From Actinobacillus genomosp. 2 (GTDB taxonomy: Bacteria > Pseudomonadota > Gammaproteobacteria > Enterobacterales > Pasteurellaceae), in the NCBI RefSeq assembly GCF_029773605.1, contig NZ_CP103807.1, positions 1,674,001-1,738,000 of the forward strand: a DNA stretch of 64,000 nt, given 5' to 3'. Made by a program: the position numbers and the translations under genes. Under the pieces are notes generated by a model. It searched no databases, had not been told where the DNA came from, and was given only the letters and a program-made list of their open reading frames with translations. Of this stretch, positions 27,758 to 37,233 are shown in pieces; the first letter of the stretch is position 1; each line of letters starts with the position of its first letter.

Positions 27758-28183
27758 ATGCCAATGAGCCGTTTAGAACGTATTTTCCACGCATCATTAT
27801 TTGAAAGTTTTGCGATTCTTTTTACCGTAATTGGGATGAGTTTGTTTACTTCGCATCAAATGACTTTGCTTACCGGTACGATTGTTTCAATCTCTGTTGT
27901 GGCAGTGTGTTGGAATATGTTTTTTAATGCAATCTTTGATCGGCTTTTTACTGCACCGAGAGAAACAAGAGGAGTGATATTACGTATTTGCCATACTTTG
28001 GCTTTTGAGGGCGGTTTGCTTATTTTTACGATTCCTTTAGTCGCATATCTGTTAAATGTAGATTGGTGGACGGCGTTTGTGATGGATATTGGTATGACGC
28101 TATTTGTGGTGGTTTATACCTTCTTTTTTAATCTAGTTTATGATCATATTAGAGCTTGGATAATTGCTCGCAAAGCGATTTAA
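27758..28183 (+). CDS. PACE-family efflux transporter
   Basis: The 141-residue protein fits the proteobacterial antimicrobial compound efflux (PACE) family, whose prototype AceI exports chlorhexidine and polyamines by proton antiport. It is made of two repeated halves, each with two membrane helices: RIFHASLFESFAILF... near residue 6 and RICHTLAFEGGLLIF near 76. The acidic residue in the first helix of each half (Glu16 and Glu84), important in AceI, is present in each repeat. AGGTAGGA precedes the ATG. The true substrate cannot be told from sequence. Confidence 0.85.
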   Translation: MPMSRLERIFHASLFESFAILFTVIGMSLFTSHQMTLLTGTIVSISVVAVCWNMFFNAIFDRLFTAPRETRGVILRICHTLAFEGGLLIFTIPLVAYLLNVDWWTAFVMDIGMTLFVVVYTFFFNLVYDHIRAWIIARKAI

Positions 28184-28192
28184 ATAGTAAAA

Positions 28193-28234
28193 AAGCGGTA
28201 CGATTTGCAAAAAATCTTGCAAAAAGCACCGCTT
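28193..28234. terminator. inverted uptake-like pair between PACE gene and mglC
   Basis: AAGCGGT (28193-28199) pairs with ACCGCTT (28228-28234). The inner arms ACGATTTGCAA and TTGCAAAAAG extend it loosely. The two genes converge here, so it should terminate both. Confidence 0.65.
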
Positions 28235-28249
28235 GGACAAGGACAATCT

Positions 28250-29260
28250 TTATTTTTTCTTCGCGTATTTGAGCGAGTCAATTGCTACTGCAAGCACGAT
28301 AATGCCGCCTTTAATAATGTATTGCCAGTATGGGTTTACACCGATATAAGTTAAACCATAGTTGATAACAGTAAAGATAATTACCCCAGTAACTACGCCA
28401 ATAATCGTACCGACGCCACCGGCGAATGAAACACCACCCACTACACAAGCTGCAATCGCATCCATTTCATACATAAAACCGAGGTTATTGGTTGCTGAGC
28501 CGATACGACCTGCTTCTAACATACCACCGAACGCATAGAACACACCGGATAACATATAAATACCCATTAAGTTAAGCGGTACATTTACCCCTGAAACACG
28601 TGCCGCTTCTGGGTTACCACCGATGGCAAAAATGTTTTTACCGAAACGGGTTTTATTCCAAAGTGTCCACATAATTAGGGTGGCAATCACAGCATAAATT
28701 GTAATGTAAGAGAGTTTAAAATCGCCTAAGCGGAAGAATCCCTGAGCAAAAGTAGAGAAGCTATCACTAAAACCAGCAATAGGTGAACCACCTACTGCGT
28801 CATAATAAAGTGAGTTAATACCATAAACGATGATCATTGTACCCATGGTGGCGATAAAGGGTGTAACGTTTAAATAGGCAATGACAAAACCGTTTAATAA
28901 GCCGATAACCGCACCTATTGCACATACGGCAAGAATAACTACTGGAATCGGAATTTCAGCTAAGTTTGGGAAAACGCGATTCATATTTTCCATGGATTGC
29001 ATTAAGGTTGCAGTAATGACCGCTGCTAGCCCTACCTGACGACCAGCAGATAAGTCAGTACCTTGCGTTACAATTAGACCCGCAACCCCTAATGCGATAA
29101 TTAAACGCACAGAAGATTGCGATAAAATATTACTGAAGTTACGTAAACTTAAGAAACTTGGATCTTGTGCAATAATGACAATTAAAAGAATTAATAATAC
29201 AAAGTAAATCGCATTTTGCTTAAAAAAATCCATGGTGCGATTTTGTTTTAAAGCGGACAT
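28250..29260 (-). CDS. mglC: galactose/methyl galactoside ABC transporter permease
   Basis: MglC is the inner-membrane channel of the Mgl galactose/glucose importer. The 336 residues have about ten hydrophobic helices and the BPD-2 permease signature including GLIVTQGTDLSAGRQVGLAA near residue 60 and AIGGNPEAARVSGV near 216, the EAA-like contact loop for MglA. It is the third gene of mglBAC and starts 16 bases after mglA. An AAGGAG ribosome site precedes the ATG. Terminates at an uptake-like hairpin. Confidence 0.95.
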   Translation of the reverse strand: MSALKQNRTMDFFKQNAIYFVLLILLIVIIAQDPSFLSLRNFSNILSQSSVRLIIALGVAGLIVTQGTDLSAGRQVGLAAVITATLMQSMENMNRVFPNLAEIPIPVVILAVCAIGAVIGLLNGFVIAYLNVTPFIATMGTMIIVYGINSLYYDAVGGSPIAGFSDSFSTFAQGFFRLGDFKLSYITIYAVIATLIMWTLWNKTRFGKNIFAIGGNPEAARVSGVNVPLNLMGIYMLSGVFYAFGGMLEAGRIGSATNNLGFMYEMDAIAACVVGGVSFAGGVGTIIGVVTGVIIFTVINYGLTYIGVNPYWQYIIKGGIIVLAVAIDSLKYAKKK

Positions 29261-29276
29261 ACATCACTCCTTGCTT

Positions 29277-30776
29277 TTATAAATATTTTGCAGCGAGCTG
29301 CAAGATTTCTTCTTGAGAAGTTTTAGCGGTTTCAACAATGCCCGCCACTTTCCCGTTACTCATGACTAAAATTCGGTCAGTTACCCCTAATAATTCCGGC
29401 ATTTCTGACGAAATCATTATGATGCCTTTATCTTTATTGGCTAAATCGAGAATTAATTGGTAGATCTCAAATTTTGCACCAATATCAATGCCTCGAGTCG
29501 GTTCGTCCAACATCAAGATTTCCGGCTGGGTTAATAGCCAACGGCCGATAATTACTTTTTGTTGGTTACCGCCGGAAAGTGAACCGATACTGGTTTGATG
29601 AGATGGCGTTTTCACATTCATCGAATCAATTACCCATTGGGTATCACTTTTCATTTTTTTATTGCTGAGTAAGCCAAATTTACCTAAGTAAGATTTCATA
29701 TTTGAAATCAATGAGTTAAATTCGATACTGAGATTTGCATAAATACCGGTTGAACGGCGTTCTTCAGTCACTAATGCAAAACCATTATTGATTGCTTCAA
29801 ATGCATTACGGTTGTTTACCACTTTACCGTTTAAGGTAATAGTGCCGCTGGATTTTTCACGCACGCCAAAAATGGTTTCGACAATATCGGTACGTTTCGC
29901 ACCAACTAATCCGGCAATCCCTAACACTTCACCTTTCCGTAGTTCAAAACTCACATCTTGAATAGACGGCTGATTTTTGGCGGTTAAATGTTCTACCACG
30001 AGTACGGTTTCTTTCGGTATGTTAGTTTTTTCTGGGAAACGTTGAGTCAGTTCACGACCTACCATCATTGAAACGATTTGTTCCATTGAGGTATCTTTAA
30101 TTGCAACGGTGTTTACCCATTTACCGTCACGCAAGATAGTAATTTCGTCACAAATTTTGAAAATTTCGTCCATTTTGTGCGAAATATAAATAATACCGCA
30201 TCCACGATCTTTTAATTTTTGGATGATTTTAAATAAATGTTCGACCTCTTTTTCAGAAAGCGAAGAAGTTGGCTCATCCATAATCACAATTTTTGCGTTG
30301 TACGAGAAGGCTTTGGCGATTTCAATCATCTGCATTTGAGATACAGATAATCTCGCCACTTTATCACGCGGATCAACATCAATATCTAATTCATCAAAAA
30401 TCGCTTTAGTATCACGATACATTTTATCGTGATCGACAAACGGCCCTTTTAATGGATAACGACCAAGCCAAAGATTATCCATTACACTCACTTGTTTTAC
30501 GAGATTTAACTCTTGGTGAACCATCGAAATCCCGTTTTCAAGTGCTTCTTTTGAGGTTTTAAAGTTAACCGGTTTGCCTAAAAATAAAATTTCGCCTTCA
30601 TCCTTGGCATAAATCCCAAATAAACATTTGAGCAAGGTAGATTTACCCGCACCATTTTCACCCATTAAGGCATGTACGCTATGGGATTTTACGGTTAAGT
30701 TAGCTTTATCCAATGCTTTTACGCCAGGAAAGGATTTACTAACATTTGTCATTGTGAGCAGTACTTCACTTGTCAT
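29277..30776 (-). CDS. mglA: galactose/methyl galactoside ABC transporter ATPase
   Basis: MglA is the fused double ATPase of the Mgl importer, of the sugar CUT2 class. The 499 residues have two ABC domains. The first has Walker [11 protein letters not shown] near residue 39 and signature LSVSQMQM near 144 with Walker [12 protein letters not shown]. The second is degenerate at Walker A (GLVGAKRTD near 289) but keeps LSGGNQQKV near 393 and [11 protein letters not shown]. Loss of the second Walker A is normal in this family. A terminator-like hairpin in the 62-base gap behind mglB should lower its expression relative to mglB. Confidence 0.96.
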   Translation of the reverse strand: MTSEVLLTMTNVSKSFPGVKALDKANLTVKSHSVHALMGENGAGKSTLLKCLFGIYAKDEGEILFLGKPVNFKTSKEALENGISMVHQELNLVKQVSVMDNLWLGRYPLKGPFVDHDKMYRDTKAIFDELDIDVDPRDKVARLSVSQMQMIEIAKAFSYNAKIVIMDEPTSSLSEKEVEHLFKIIQKLKDRGCGIIYISHKMDEIFKICDEITILRDGKWVNTVAIKDTSMEQIVSMMVGRELTQRFPEKTNIPKETVLVVEHLTAKNQPSIQDVSFELRKGEVLGIAGLVGAKRTDIVETIFGVREKSSGTITLNGKVVNNRNAFEAINNGFALVTEERRSTGIYANLSIEFNSLISNMKSYLGKFGLLSNKKMKSDTQWVIDSMNVKTPSHQTSIGSLSGGNQQKVIIGRWLLTQPEILMLDEPTRGIDIGAKFEIYQLILDLANKDKGIIMISSEMPELLGVTDRILVMSNGKVAGIVETAKTSQEEILQLAAKYL

Positions 30777-30796
30777 ATCTCACTCCATAATACCGA

Positions 30797-30827
30797 TAAA
30801 AAAGGCACGAGTAGCCTGCTCGTGCCT
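30797..30827 (-). terminator. intercistronic attenuating hairpin between mglB and mglA
   Basis: On the minus strand AGGCACGAG (30827-30819) and CTCGTGCCT (30811-30803) form a 9-bp stem with a 7-base loop, followed by a T run. A partial terminator here explains high binding protein and low ATPase/permease output. Confidence 0.85.
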
Positions 30828-30838
30828 GATCGAGTTAC

Positions 30839-31831
30839 TTATTTTAAGAATTTATCTAAATTATCTTTATCTACGCCAACATAAGGAATACGTACGACAC
30901 GTTCCTCAATTTTCCAGTTTGTACCTTCGTTAGCAGCCTTACCGTCTGCAAGGTTTGCGGCTAATTGCACCACAGCTTGACCTTGACCAGCTGCATCGTT
31001 AAGTACTGTACCAGCTAATTCACCTTTTTTAATTAGCTGTAATGCTTCAGGTAATGCGTCCACACCAAAGATTGGTAATTTACGACCATGTGCTTTAGTT
31101 GCTTCTAATGCACCTAATGCCATACCGTCGTTATTTGAGATAATCATTTCAATATCTTTGGCTTTACCGCTTGATAACCAAGCATCCACTTTATCTTTTG
31201 CTTGTGCTGCATCCCACAATGCCGCATCCATAAAGATTTGTTCGCTTTGGATACCTTGTGATGCTAAACCTTCTACTACGTATTTAGTACGAGCTTCCGC
31301 ATCAGGGTGACCCGGTTCGCCTTTTAATAACGCATATTGTACTTTACCGTCTTTATTTAAATCTAATGCCGGATTTGCTTTCCATTGTTTTGCAATTAAG
31401 TCGCCTTGGATTAAACCGGATTCTTTCGGATCAGTACCTACGTAATAGGCCTTGTCATAGCTTGCAATCGCTTTTGCTCCCGGGTCTTTATTAAAGAATA
31501 CGATTGGTAAATCTTCACCTTTTGCTTTGTCGATAATAGTTTTTGATGCTGAAGGGTCAACTAAGTTAATTGCTAATGCTTTTACGCCTTTAGAGAGTAA
31601 TACGTCAACTTGGTCATTTTGAATAGATTGGGTATTTTGTGAGTCATTCATTAATAACTTCACATCTTTTAATTGGTTTGCTTCTTTATCGATTTCTTTA
31701 CGCATTAACGCCATAAAGTTATCGTCATATTTATAGATAGTCACACCAATACGTGTTTCAGCTTGCGCTGTACTGATACCTGCACCTAACGCAATCGCTA
31801 ATGCTAACGTGCTTAATACGGTTTTTTTCAT
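30839..31831 (-). CDS. mglB: galactose/glucose periplasmic binding protein
   Basis: MglB binds galactose or glucose in the periplasm and hands it to MglAC. The 330-residue precursor has a Sec signal peptide of about 24 residues ending AQA before [13 protein letters not shown]. The type I periplasmic binding fold follows, with YKYDDNFM near the ligand site, [11 protein letters not shown] near 76, [21 protein letters not shown] near 158 (a calcium-binding loop in E. coli MglB), and [15 protein letters not shown] near 232. First gene of the operon, under a CRP site. Confidence 0.96.
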   Translation of the reverse strand: MKKTVLSTLALAIALGAGISTAQAETRIGVTIYKYDDNFMALMRKEIDKEANQLKDVKLLMNDSQNTQSIQNDQVDVLLSKGVKALAINLVDPSASKTIIDKAKGEDLPIVFFNKDPGAKAIASYDKAYYVGTDPKESGLIQGDLIAKQWKANPALDLNKDGKVQYALLKGEPGHPDAEARTKYVVEGLASQGIQSEQIFMDAALWDAAQAKDKVDAWLSSGKAKDIEMIISNNDGMALGALEATKAHGRKLPIFGVDALPEALQLIKKGELAGTVLNDAAGQGQAVVQLAANLADGKAANEGTNWKIEERVVRIPYVGVDKDNLDKFLK

Positions 31832-31891
31832 AGAATTGCCCTCGTTATCGAAATGATTAGAGATTCACTTAAAATAAGTGATTTCATAATA

Positions 31892-31934
31892 AGGATACAA
31901 AATTTCTTAATAAAATACTGTGATCGTTTTCACA
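31892..31934 (-). promoter_or_regulatory. CRP-activated promoter of mglBAC
   Basis: TGTGATCGTTTTCACA (31919-31934) is a perfect TGTGA-N6-TCACA site. On the minus strand TATCCT (31897-31892) fits a -10, placing CRP about 41.5 bases before the start. I see no GalR/GalS operator nearby. Confidence 0.7.
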
Positions 31935-32012
31935 ATTCTGAAAAAATGAAGTGAATAAATCAAAAGAAATAAAGTAATTATGGAATTTTGCTTCGAATGG
32001 AGAAAGGGATAT

Positions 32013-32049
32013 AAAAAAGCCGAACACTATAAAAATAGCGTTCGGCTTT
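32013..32049 (-). terminator. rho-independent terminator of ompA
   Basis: AAAGCCGAACGCTAT (32049-32035 on the minus strand) pairs with ATAGTGTTCGGCTTT (32030-32016) with one G-T pair, then a short T run. It lies 34 bases past the ompA stop. Confidence 0.85.
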
Positions 32050-32082
32050 CTTTTAGATCATAAAGTTCTAAAACTGACTATA

Positions 32083-33201
32083 TTACATAGTTACGTTTTT
32101 AGCACCTTGTACTTGAACTTCAACACGACGGTCAGGTGCTAAGCAAGCGATTAATGCTTTACGACCTTTAACTGCGTCACATGTAGCACCAGTTACAGGG
32201 TTTGCTTCGCCGTAACCTACTGCAGTTACGTTAGCCGCGTTTTGACCTTTAGACACTAAGTAGTTAGCTACTGTTTCTGCACGACGTTGTGAAAGTTTTA
32301 AGTTTGAAGCTTCTTTACCGATACGGTCTGTATAACCGTTAACTTGGATAGCTGGAGTTGCTAAGCCTAAGTTAGCGATTTCAGTGTTAGCTGCATCTAA
32401 AGCTGTTGCTGCAGCAGGTTTTAAGCTTGATTTACCAAAATCAAATAAAACGTCTGAACTGAATGCGAAGTTTTTAGTTACCATTTCAGGCGCTGCTGCA
32501 ACTGGAGCTGCACCTTGACCGAAACGATAGCTTAAACCTGCAGATACAGAGTGGATATCTGGGCTATATTGGTAGTTAGTACCTGGAAGATCTGTTGTTT
32601 TACGAACAGCTTTATCTAAGTTACCAACACGGTTTAAGTATTGGTATTCAACACGTGCTGCTAATTCAGGCGTGATTGCATACTCAAGACCTGCACCTAA
32701 TAATAGAGATGGTTTTAAGTTGTGTGCTTTGATACGAGAATCTTTAGCTACATTTTGTTGTACATAGTAGTCGCTACGTACTAAAGCCACACCAGCTTTA
32801 CCGTAAACATCTAAGTTTGGAGCAACTTCGTAGCTTGGTTTTAATGAAAGATGTGCACCGTGAGCAGAGTGTTTTGCAGCACGTTTATCTTTATTTTCGC
32901 CTGCAAAAGTTGTGTTACCACGTACACGACCAAAATAGTCGTAGCCTAATTCAGCGGCTAAACCAAAATTATTTTGGTTTAAAATTTGGTAACCACCGAA
33001 TACACCGTAAGTTACTGAGTTACGGTTGATACCATAGCCATTACCATTATTGTCTTTCGCATCAAATTGGGTTAAACCGTCATGGAATGATGCCCAACCT
33101 GCTTTTGCACCTGCGTAGAAAGTGTTTTCTTGTGGAGCTGCTTGAGCTACTGAAGCTAATGCTAAGCCAGATACTGCTAATGCAATTACTGTTTTTTTCA
33201 T
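32083..33201 (-). CDS. ompA: OmpA-like outer membrane protein (P5 family)
   Basis: This 372-residue precursor has a signal peptide of 21 residues ending in AQA. An N-terminal eight-stranded beta-barrel follows (about residues 22-225, closing in SVSAGLSYRF). A short linker with PVAAAPE leads to the C-terminal OmpA peptidoglycan-binding domain, with VLFDFGKSSLKPAA near 248 and NGYTDRIGKEASNLKLSQRR near 287. A Cys pair near 336-350 is as in OmpA. It anchors the outer membrane to the wall and is an abundant surface protein. Codon use is highly biased, fitting strong expression. The barrel loops are the variable part. Confidence 0.95.
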   Translation of the reverse strand: MKKTVIALAVSGLALASVAQAAPQENTFYAGAKAGWASFHDGLTQFDAKDNNGNGYGINRNSVTYGVFGGYQILNQNNFGLAAELGYDYFGRVRGNTTFAGENKDKRAAKHSAHGAHLSLKPSYEVAPNLDVYGKAGVALVRSDYYVQQNVAKDSRIKAHNLKPSLLLGAGLEYAITPELAARVEYQYLNRVGNLDKAVRKTTDLPGTNYQYSPDIHSVSAGLSYRFGQGAAPVAAAPEMVTKNFAFSSDVLFDFGKSSLKPAAATALDAANTEIANLGLATPAIQVNGYTDRIGKEASNLKLSQRRAETVANYLVSKGQNAANVTAVGYGEANPVTGATCDAVKGRKALIACLAPDRRVEVQVQGAKNVTM

Positions 33202-33514
33202 TTTGATGATCCTCTGATTGCCATCGGTTAAATTTAAATTACTTTAATATCACTTACACTAAAGTATTGTTCTATTCCTTATAGTCATTGATAAAGAGAT
33301 ATGAATATAAGCAAGAATGGTTGATATTATCTAGGTTAGAAATGATAAAATCAAGCTCCATATTTATACAAAAACCATCATATTGTTTGTTTTTTAATCT
33401 TAAATATAATATGTATGATATAAATTTTCATTTTTAGCTTTCATTTTCAACTCTTGCTAAATATTGATAATATCGTTAGATGTGAATTTACTTACTTTCT
33501 AAGAACAATTAAAT
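33202..33514. other. ompA-ydiJ divergent intergenic region
   Basis: This AT-rich region holds the promoters of two divergent genes. ACTTTA...TAAAGT (33241-33266) is a weak inverted repeat in the presumed ompA leader. No good CRP, FNR or Fur site was found and no gene is seen. AGAGGAT gives the ompA ribosome site. Confidence 0.4.
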
Positions 33515-36500
33515 ATGCTACCACAACTCTCAAAAATCCCTGATTTGAATCCAACGGTTATTCATTTTCTGGCGGAACTCAAACAACAACATTTTAGCGG
33601 TGATATTGCTTCTAATTATGCTGATCGCCTTTCTTTAGCCACCGATAACAGCGTTTATCAACAGTTACCTCAAGCGATTTTATTTCCTAAATCGGTTTCG
33701 GATGTGGTGATTTTAACGAAATTGGCACAACGTCCGCATTTTCAACATCTCACTTTTACCCCTCGTGGCGGTGGTACCGGCACGAACGGGCAATCGTTGA
33801 ATAACAATATTATTGTTGATCTCTCTCGCCATCTGAATCAAATTCTCGAATTAAATGTAGAAGAACGTTGGGTGCGGGTGCAAGCTGGTGTGGTTAAAGA
33901 TCAACTTAACCAATTTCTAAAACCGCACGGTTTATTTTTCTCTCCGGAGCTCTCCACCAGTAACCGTGCAACACTGGGTGGTATGATCAATACGGATGCT
34001 TCCGGGCAAGGTTCACTGCAATATGGTAAAACCTCCGATCATATTTTAGAGATCAAATCGGTATTGATGAACGGCGAAGTGTTGGAAACACAAGCGGTCA
34101 AATCTGACAATTTTTTTGCAGAAATTGACCGCTTAGGCTTAACTGCTACTGGTAAACAGCTCCACCGTGAAATTTTTAGCCGTTGTCGTGAGTTACGTCC
34201 GACCGTTCTTGCCGAGTTGCCGCAACTCAATCGCTTTTTAACCGGCTACGATTTAAAAAATGTATTTAATGCAGACGAGAGCGAATTCAATCTGACTCGT
34301 ATTTTAACCGGCTCGGAAGGTTCGCTTGCTTTTATTTGTGAGGCGAAGCTCAATTTATTGCCGCTGCCGAAATTCCGTACCTTAATTAACATTAAATATA
34401 ATTCGTTTGATGCGGCATTGCGTTCTGCGCCGTTTATGCTGAAAGCCAATGCACTGTCGGTTGAAACGGTCGATTCTAAAGTGCTGAATTTGGCGAAACA
34501 GGACATTATTTGGCATTCGGTGTCCGATTTATTAACTGAAGATCCGAATAACCCGATTCTTGGCATTAATATTGTGGAATATGCCGGCAGCGATCAGACA
34601 CTAATAGAACAACAAGTCGCAGACCTCATTAAAGCGTTAGATAAAAAACTGGCGGATTCAACCAATGGTATTATTGGCTATCAAATTTGCAACGATATTG
34701 CCTCGATCGAAAAAATTTATGCAATGCGTAAAAAAGCGGTTGGCCTATTGGGAAATGCTAAAGGTTGGGCGAAGCCGATTGCGTTTGTGGAAGATACTTG
34801 CGTTCCCCCTGAAAATCTTGCCGATTACATCGCTGAGTTCCGCCAATTATTAGATGATCACGGTTTGGAATACGGTATGTTCGGTCACGTAGATGCCGGT
34901 GTGCTGCACGTTCGCCCCGCATTAGATTTAACCGACCGTACGCAAGTGCAAAAATTTAAAGCGATTTCCGATCAAGTGGTCGAGCTTACCGCAAAATATG
35001 GCGGTTTGATTTGGGGTGAACACGGTAAGGGTATGCGTTCGGTGTATGGCGAGAAATTCTTTGGCGAAACATTATGGCGAGAATTACGTTATATCAAACA
35101 GTTGTTTGATCCGCAAAACCGCTTGAATCCGGGTAAAATCTGTACACCGTTGGAAAGCAATGCGGCACTTTACCCGATCGACTCGTCAATGCGTGCCGAT
35201 TTTGATCGCCAAATTCCAATTCAAGTGCGTGAAGAATTTAAAGGGGCGATGAACTGTAACGGCAACGGGCTGTGCTTTAACTTTGATGTACATAGTACGA
35301 TGTGTCCGTCAATGAAAGTATCAGGCAATCGCCTTTATTCACCGAAAGGGCGTGCGACTTTGATTCGAGAATGGCTCAGATTGCTTGCTGAACAAAACGT
35401 ATCACCGGACGATTTGATCTTCAAACCGGGTAAACAAGCGGTCAAATTAACCGATTTTGTGGCAAAAATTCGCAATACGCTGAATAAACAGAAAGAATAC
35501 GATTTTTCGCACGAAGTAAAAGCGGCAATGGATACTTGCCTTGCTTGTAAAGCCTGTGCCAGCCAATGTCCGATCAAAATTGACGTACCGACATTTAGAT
35601 CGCAGTTTAATGAGCTGTACCATAGCCGTTATTTGCGTCCGGCAAAAGATTATCTGGTTTCCAATCTTGAATTTGTTGCACCGATGATGGCGAAAGCACC
35701 AAAGTTTTTTAACTTTTTCAGTCGCTCAAAATTAGCGGAAACGCTGGCGAACAAAACGATCGGCATGACTTATTTACCGGCACTTTCTGTACCGAATTTA
35801 CAACAACAGTTGGTAGAAATCGGCTATCAGGGCGTGACCTTAGAGGCTTTAGAATCACAAGCAAGCGGTCAAAAATCAGCGGAATTTTGCAAAACCGTAC
35901 TGGTGGTGCAAGACCCGTTCACTTCGTTCTATGATGCAAAAGTGGTGGCGGATTTTGTTCGATTGCTACAAAAACTCGGTTTTCGTCCGGTCGTGTTACC
36001 GTTTAAACCGAGCGGTAAGGCACAACATATCAAGGGGTTTTTAAGCAAGTTTGCTAAAACTGCACGCAATCAGGCGGAATTTCTCAACCGTGTTGCTCAA
36101 CTCGGCTTACCGATGGTGGCGGTTGATCCTGCTCTGACCTTAGTTTACCGTGACGAATATCGTGATATCTTAAAAGCAGTACGTGGCGATTTCAAAGTGC
36201 AACTGGCTCACGAATGGCTACGAGATGTGATTCAAGCTGGTGAACTGGAGCATTGCAAAAAATCAGTAAATTCCGACCGCTTGAGCTGGCATTTATTTGC
36301 ACACTGTACCGAAGCGACCGAATTGCCGAATGCACCGAAAGAGTGGCAAGCGATTTTTGCCCATTTCGGTGAACAGTTGGTGAATGAAAATGTCGGTTGT
36401 TGCGGTATGGCGGGTACATTTGGACATGAAACCAAGCACCTTGAAATGTCGACGGCGATTTATCAGCAATCGTGGCAAATTAAATTGAAAAATAAACCGC

Positions 36501-36604
36501 TTGAGCGTTGCTTAGCGACCGGCTATTCCTGCCGTTCGCAAGTAAAACGTTTTGAGCATTATTCGGTTAAACACCCGATTCAGGCATTGCTTGAGGTGGT
36601 GTAG
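33515..36604 (+). CDS. ydiJ: FAD-binding and 4Fe-4S oxidoreductase (YdiJ family)
   Basis: The 1029-residue protein has an N-terminal PCMH-type FAD domain (FTPRGGGTGTNGQSL near residue 86), the C-terminal FAD-oxidase domain (GHVDAGVLHVRPALD near 458), then a ferredoxin part with CLACKACASQCP near 675 and a CCG-type domain (NVGCCGMAGTFGHE near 960). This is the E. coli YdiJ layout. YdiJ-type enzymes oxidise D-2-hydroxy acids, with D-2-hydroxyglutarate dehydrogenase activity reported for the family. Five uptake sequences lie within the gene, two forming an inverted pair at 34090-34135. A half palindromic repeat follows the stop. Confidence 0.92.
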   Translation: MLPQLSKIPDLNPTVIHFLAELKQQHFSGDIASNYADRLSLATDNSVYQQLPQAILFPKSVSDVVILTKLAQRPHFQHLTFTPRGGGTGTNGQSLNNNIIVDLSRHLNQILELNVEERWVRVQAGVVKDQLNQFLKPHGLFFSPELSTSNRATLGGMINTDASGQGSLQYGKTSDHILEIKSVLMNGEVLETQAVKSDNFFAEIDRLGLTATGKQLHREIFSRCRELRPTVLAELPQLNRFLTGYDLKNVFNADESEFNLTRILTGSEGSLAFICEAKLNLLPLPKFRTLINIKYNSFDAALRSAPFMLKANALSVETVDSKVLNLAKQDIIWHSVSDLLTEDPNNPILGINIVEYAGSDQTLIEQQVADLIKALDKKLADSTNGIIGYQICNDIASIEKIYAMRKKAVGLLGNAKGWAKPIAFVEDTCVPPENLADYIAEFRQLLDDHGLEYGMFGHVDAGVLHVRPALDLTDRTQVQKFKAISDQVVELTAKYGGLIWGEHGKGMRSVYGEKFFGETLWRELRYIKQLFDPQNRLNPGKICTPLESNAALYPIDSSMRADFDRQIPIQVREEFKGAMNCNGNGLCFNFDVHSTMCPSMKVSGNRLYSPKGRATLIREWLRLLAEQNVSPDDLIFKPGKQAVKLTDFVAKIRNTLNKQKEYDFSHEVKAAMDTCLACKACASQCPIKIDVPTFRSQFNELYHSRYLRPAKDYLVSNLEFVAPMMAKAPKFFNFFSRSKLAETLANKTIGMTYLPALSVPNLQQQLVEIGYQGVTLEALESQASGQKSAEFCKTVLVVQDPFTSFYDAKVVADFVRLLQKLGFRPVVLPFKPSGKAQHIKGFLSKFAKTARNQAEFLNRVAQLGLPMVAVDPALTLVYRDEYRDILKAVRGDFKVQLAHEWLRDVIQAGELEHCKKSVNSDRLSWHLFAHCTEATELPNAPKEWQAIFAHFGEQLVNENVGCCGMAGTFGHETKHLEMSTAIYQQSWQIKLKNKPLERCLATGYSCRSQVKRFEHYSVKHPIQALLEVV

Positions 36605-36606
36605 TA

Positions 36607-36636
36607 CTCCCTAACCCCTCTTTACTAAAGAGGGGG
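36607..36636. repeat. half copy of the palindromic repeat (after ydiJ)
   Basis: CTCCCTAACCCCTCTTT followed by ACTAAAGAGGGGG is almost identical to the right arm of the nap-operon repeats. The 9-bp stem directly follows the ydiJ stop. Confidence 0.8.
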
Positions 36637-36724
36637 ATCTATATTGAAGGCAATAGAGATCGCGACTTTTTATTCATATCTTCTTTTATAAAGAAGACTA
36701 AAGATTTTTCATAAAGGAAACATA

Positions 36725-37150
36725 ATGACTATTTGGAAGCAAACTGCAACTTGTGAACAATTAAACGCACTTAGCCAAAAATCGGCGGTAGCGCATTTAG
36801 GTATCGAATTTACCGCAATCGGTGAAGATTGGATTGAAGCACAGCTTATGGTGGACGAACGTACTCAACAACCGTTTGGTGTATTGCACGGCGGCGTGTC
36901 GGCGGCTTTAGCGGAAACTACTGCCAATGCCGGTGCGTTAATGGTGTGTGAATCGCATCAAATTGCGGTCGGAATGGAATTAAATATCAGCCATTTAAAA
37001 TCAGTGCCGGCAGGTACAAAAGCGATTGCCCGTGCCAATCCGCTTAAATTAGGACGTGAAGTGCAGGTGTGGAATATCGAGATTAAAGACGAACAAGGCA
37101 ATCTGTGTGCGGTGGCTCGTCTTTCGACTAAAACCTTAGATAAACGTTAG
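36725..37150 (+). CDS. menI: hotdog-fold acyl-CoA thioesterase (MenI/YdiI-like)
   Basis: The 141-residue protein has the hotdog thioesterase fold of E. coli YdiI (MenI), which cleaves 1,4-dihydroxy-2-naphthoyl-CoA in menaquinone synthesis. The catalytic region is QPFGVLHGGVSAALAETTAN (near residues 48-67) with the conserved His and Glu; GMELNISHLKSVPAG near 82 is the next strand pair. YdiI lies beside YdiJ in E. coli too, so the neighbourhood is conserved. AAAGGAAAC precedes the ATG. The exact acyl-CoA used here is not proven. Confidence 0.85.
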   Translation: MTIWKQTATCEQLNALSQKSAVAHLGIEFTAIGEDWIEAQLMVDERTQQPFGVLHGGVSAALAETTANAGALMVCESHQIAVGMELNISHLKSVPAGTKAIARANPLKLGREVQVWNIEIKDEQGNLCAVARLSTKTLDKR

Positions 37151-37163
37151 TTTCTTATCAACG

Positions 37164-37221
37164 ACAAGCGGTCAAATTCTCCGAAAATTTTGCAAAAAAT
37201 CTGGAAAATTTGCCCGCTTGT
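37164..37221. terminator. inverted uptake-sequence pair, convergent gene ends
   Basis: ACAAGCGGTCAAATT (37164-37178) pairs with AATTTGCCCGCTTGT (37207-37221) with a single mismatch, the right copy having GCCCGC for GACCGC. It lies between the thioesterase and the DMT gene. Confidence 0.75.
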
Positions 37222-37233
37222 TCATTTAGGCAT

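Noticed and set aside
29277-30776. mglA as a defective ATPase because its second Walker A is degenerate
   Set aside because: A degenerate second nucleotide site is the normal state in CUT2-class sugar ATPases.
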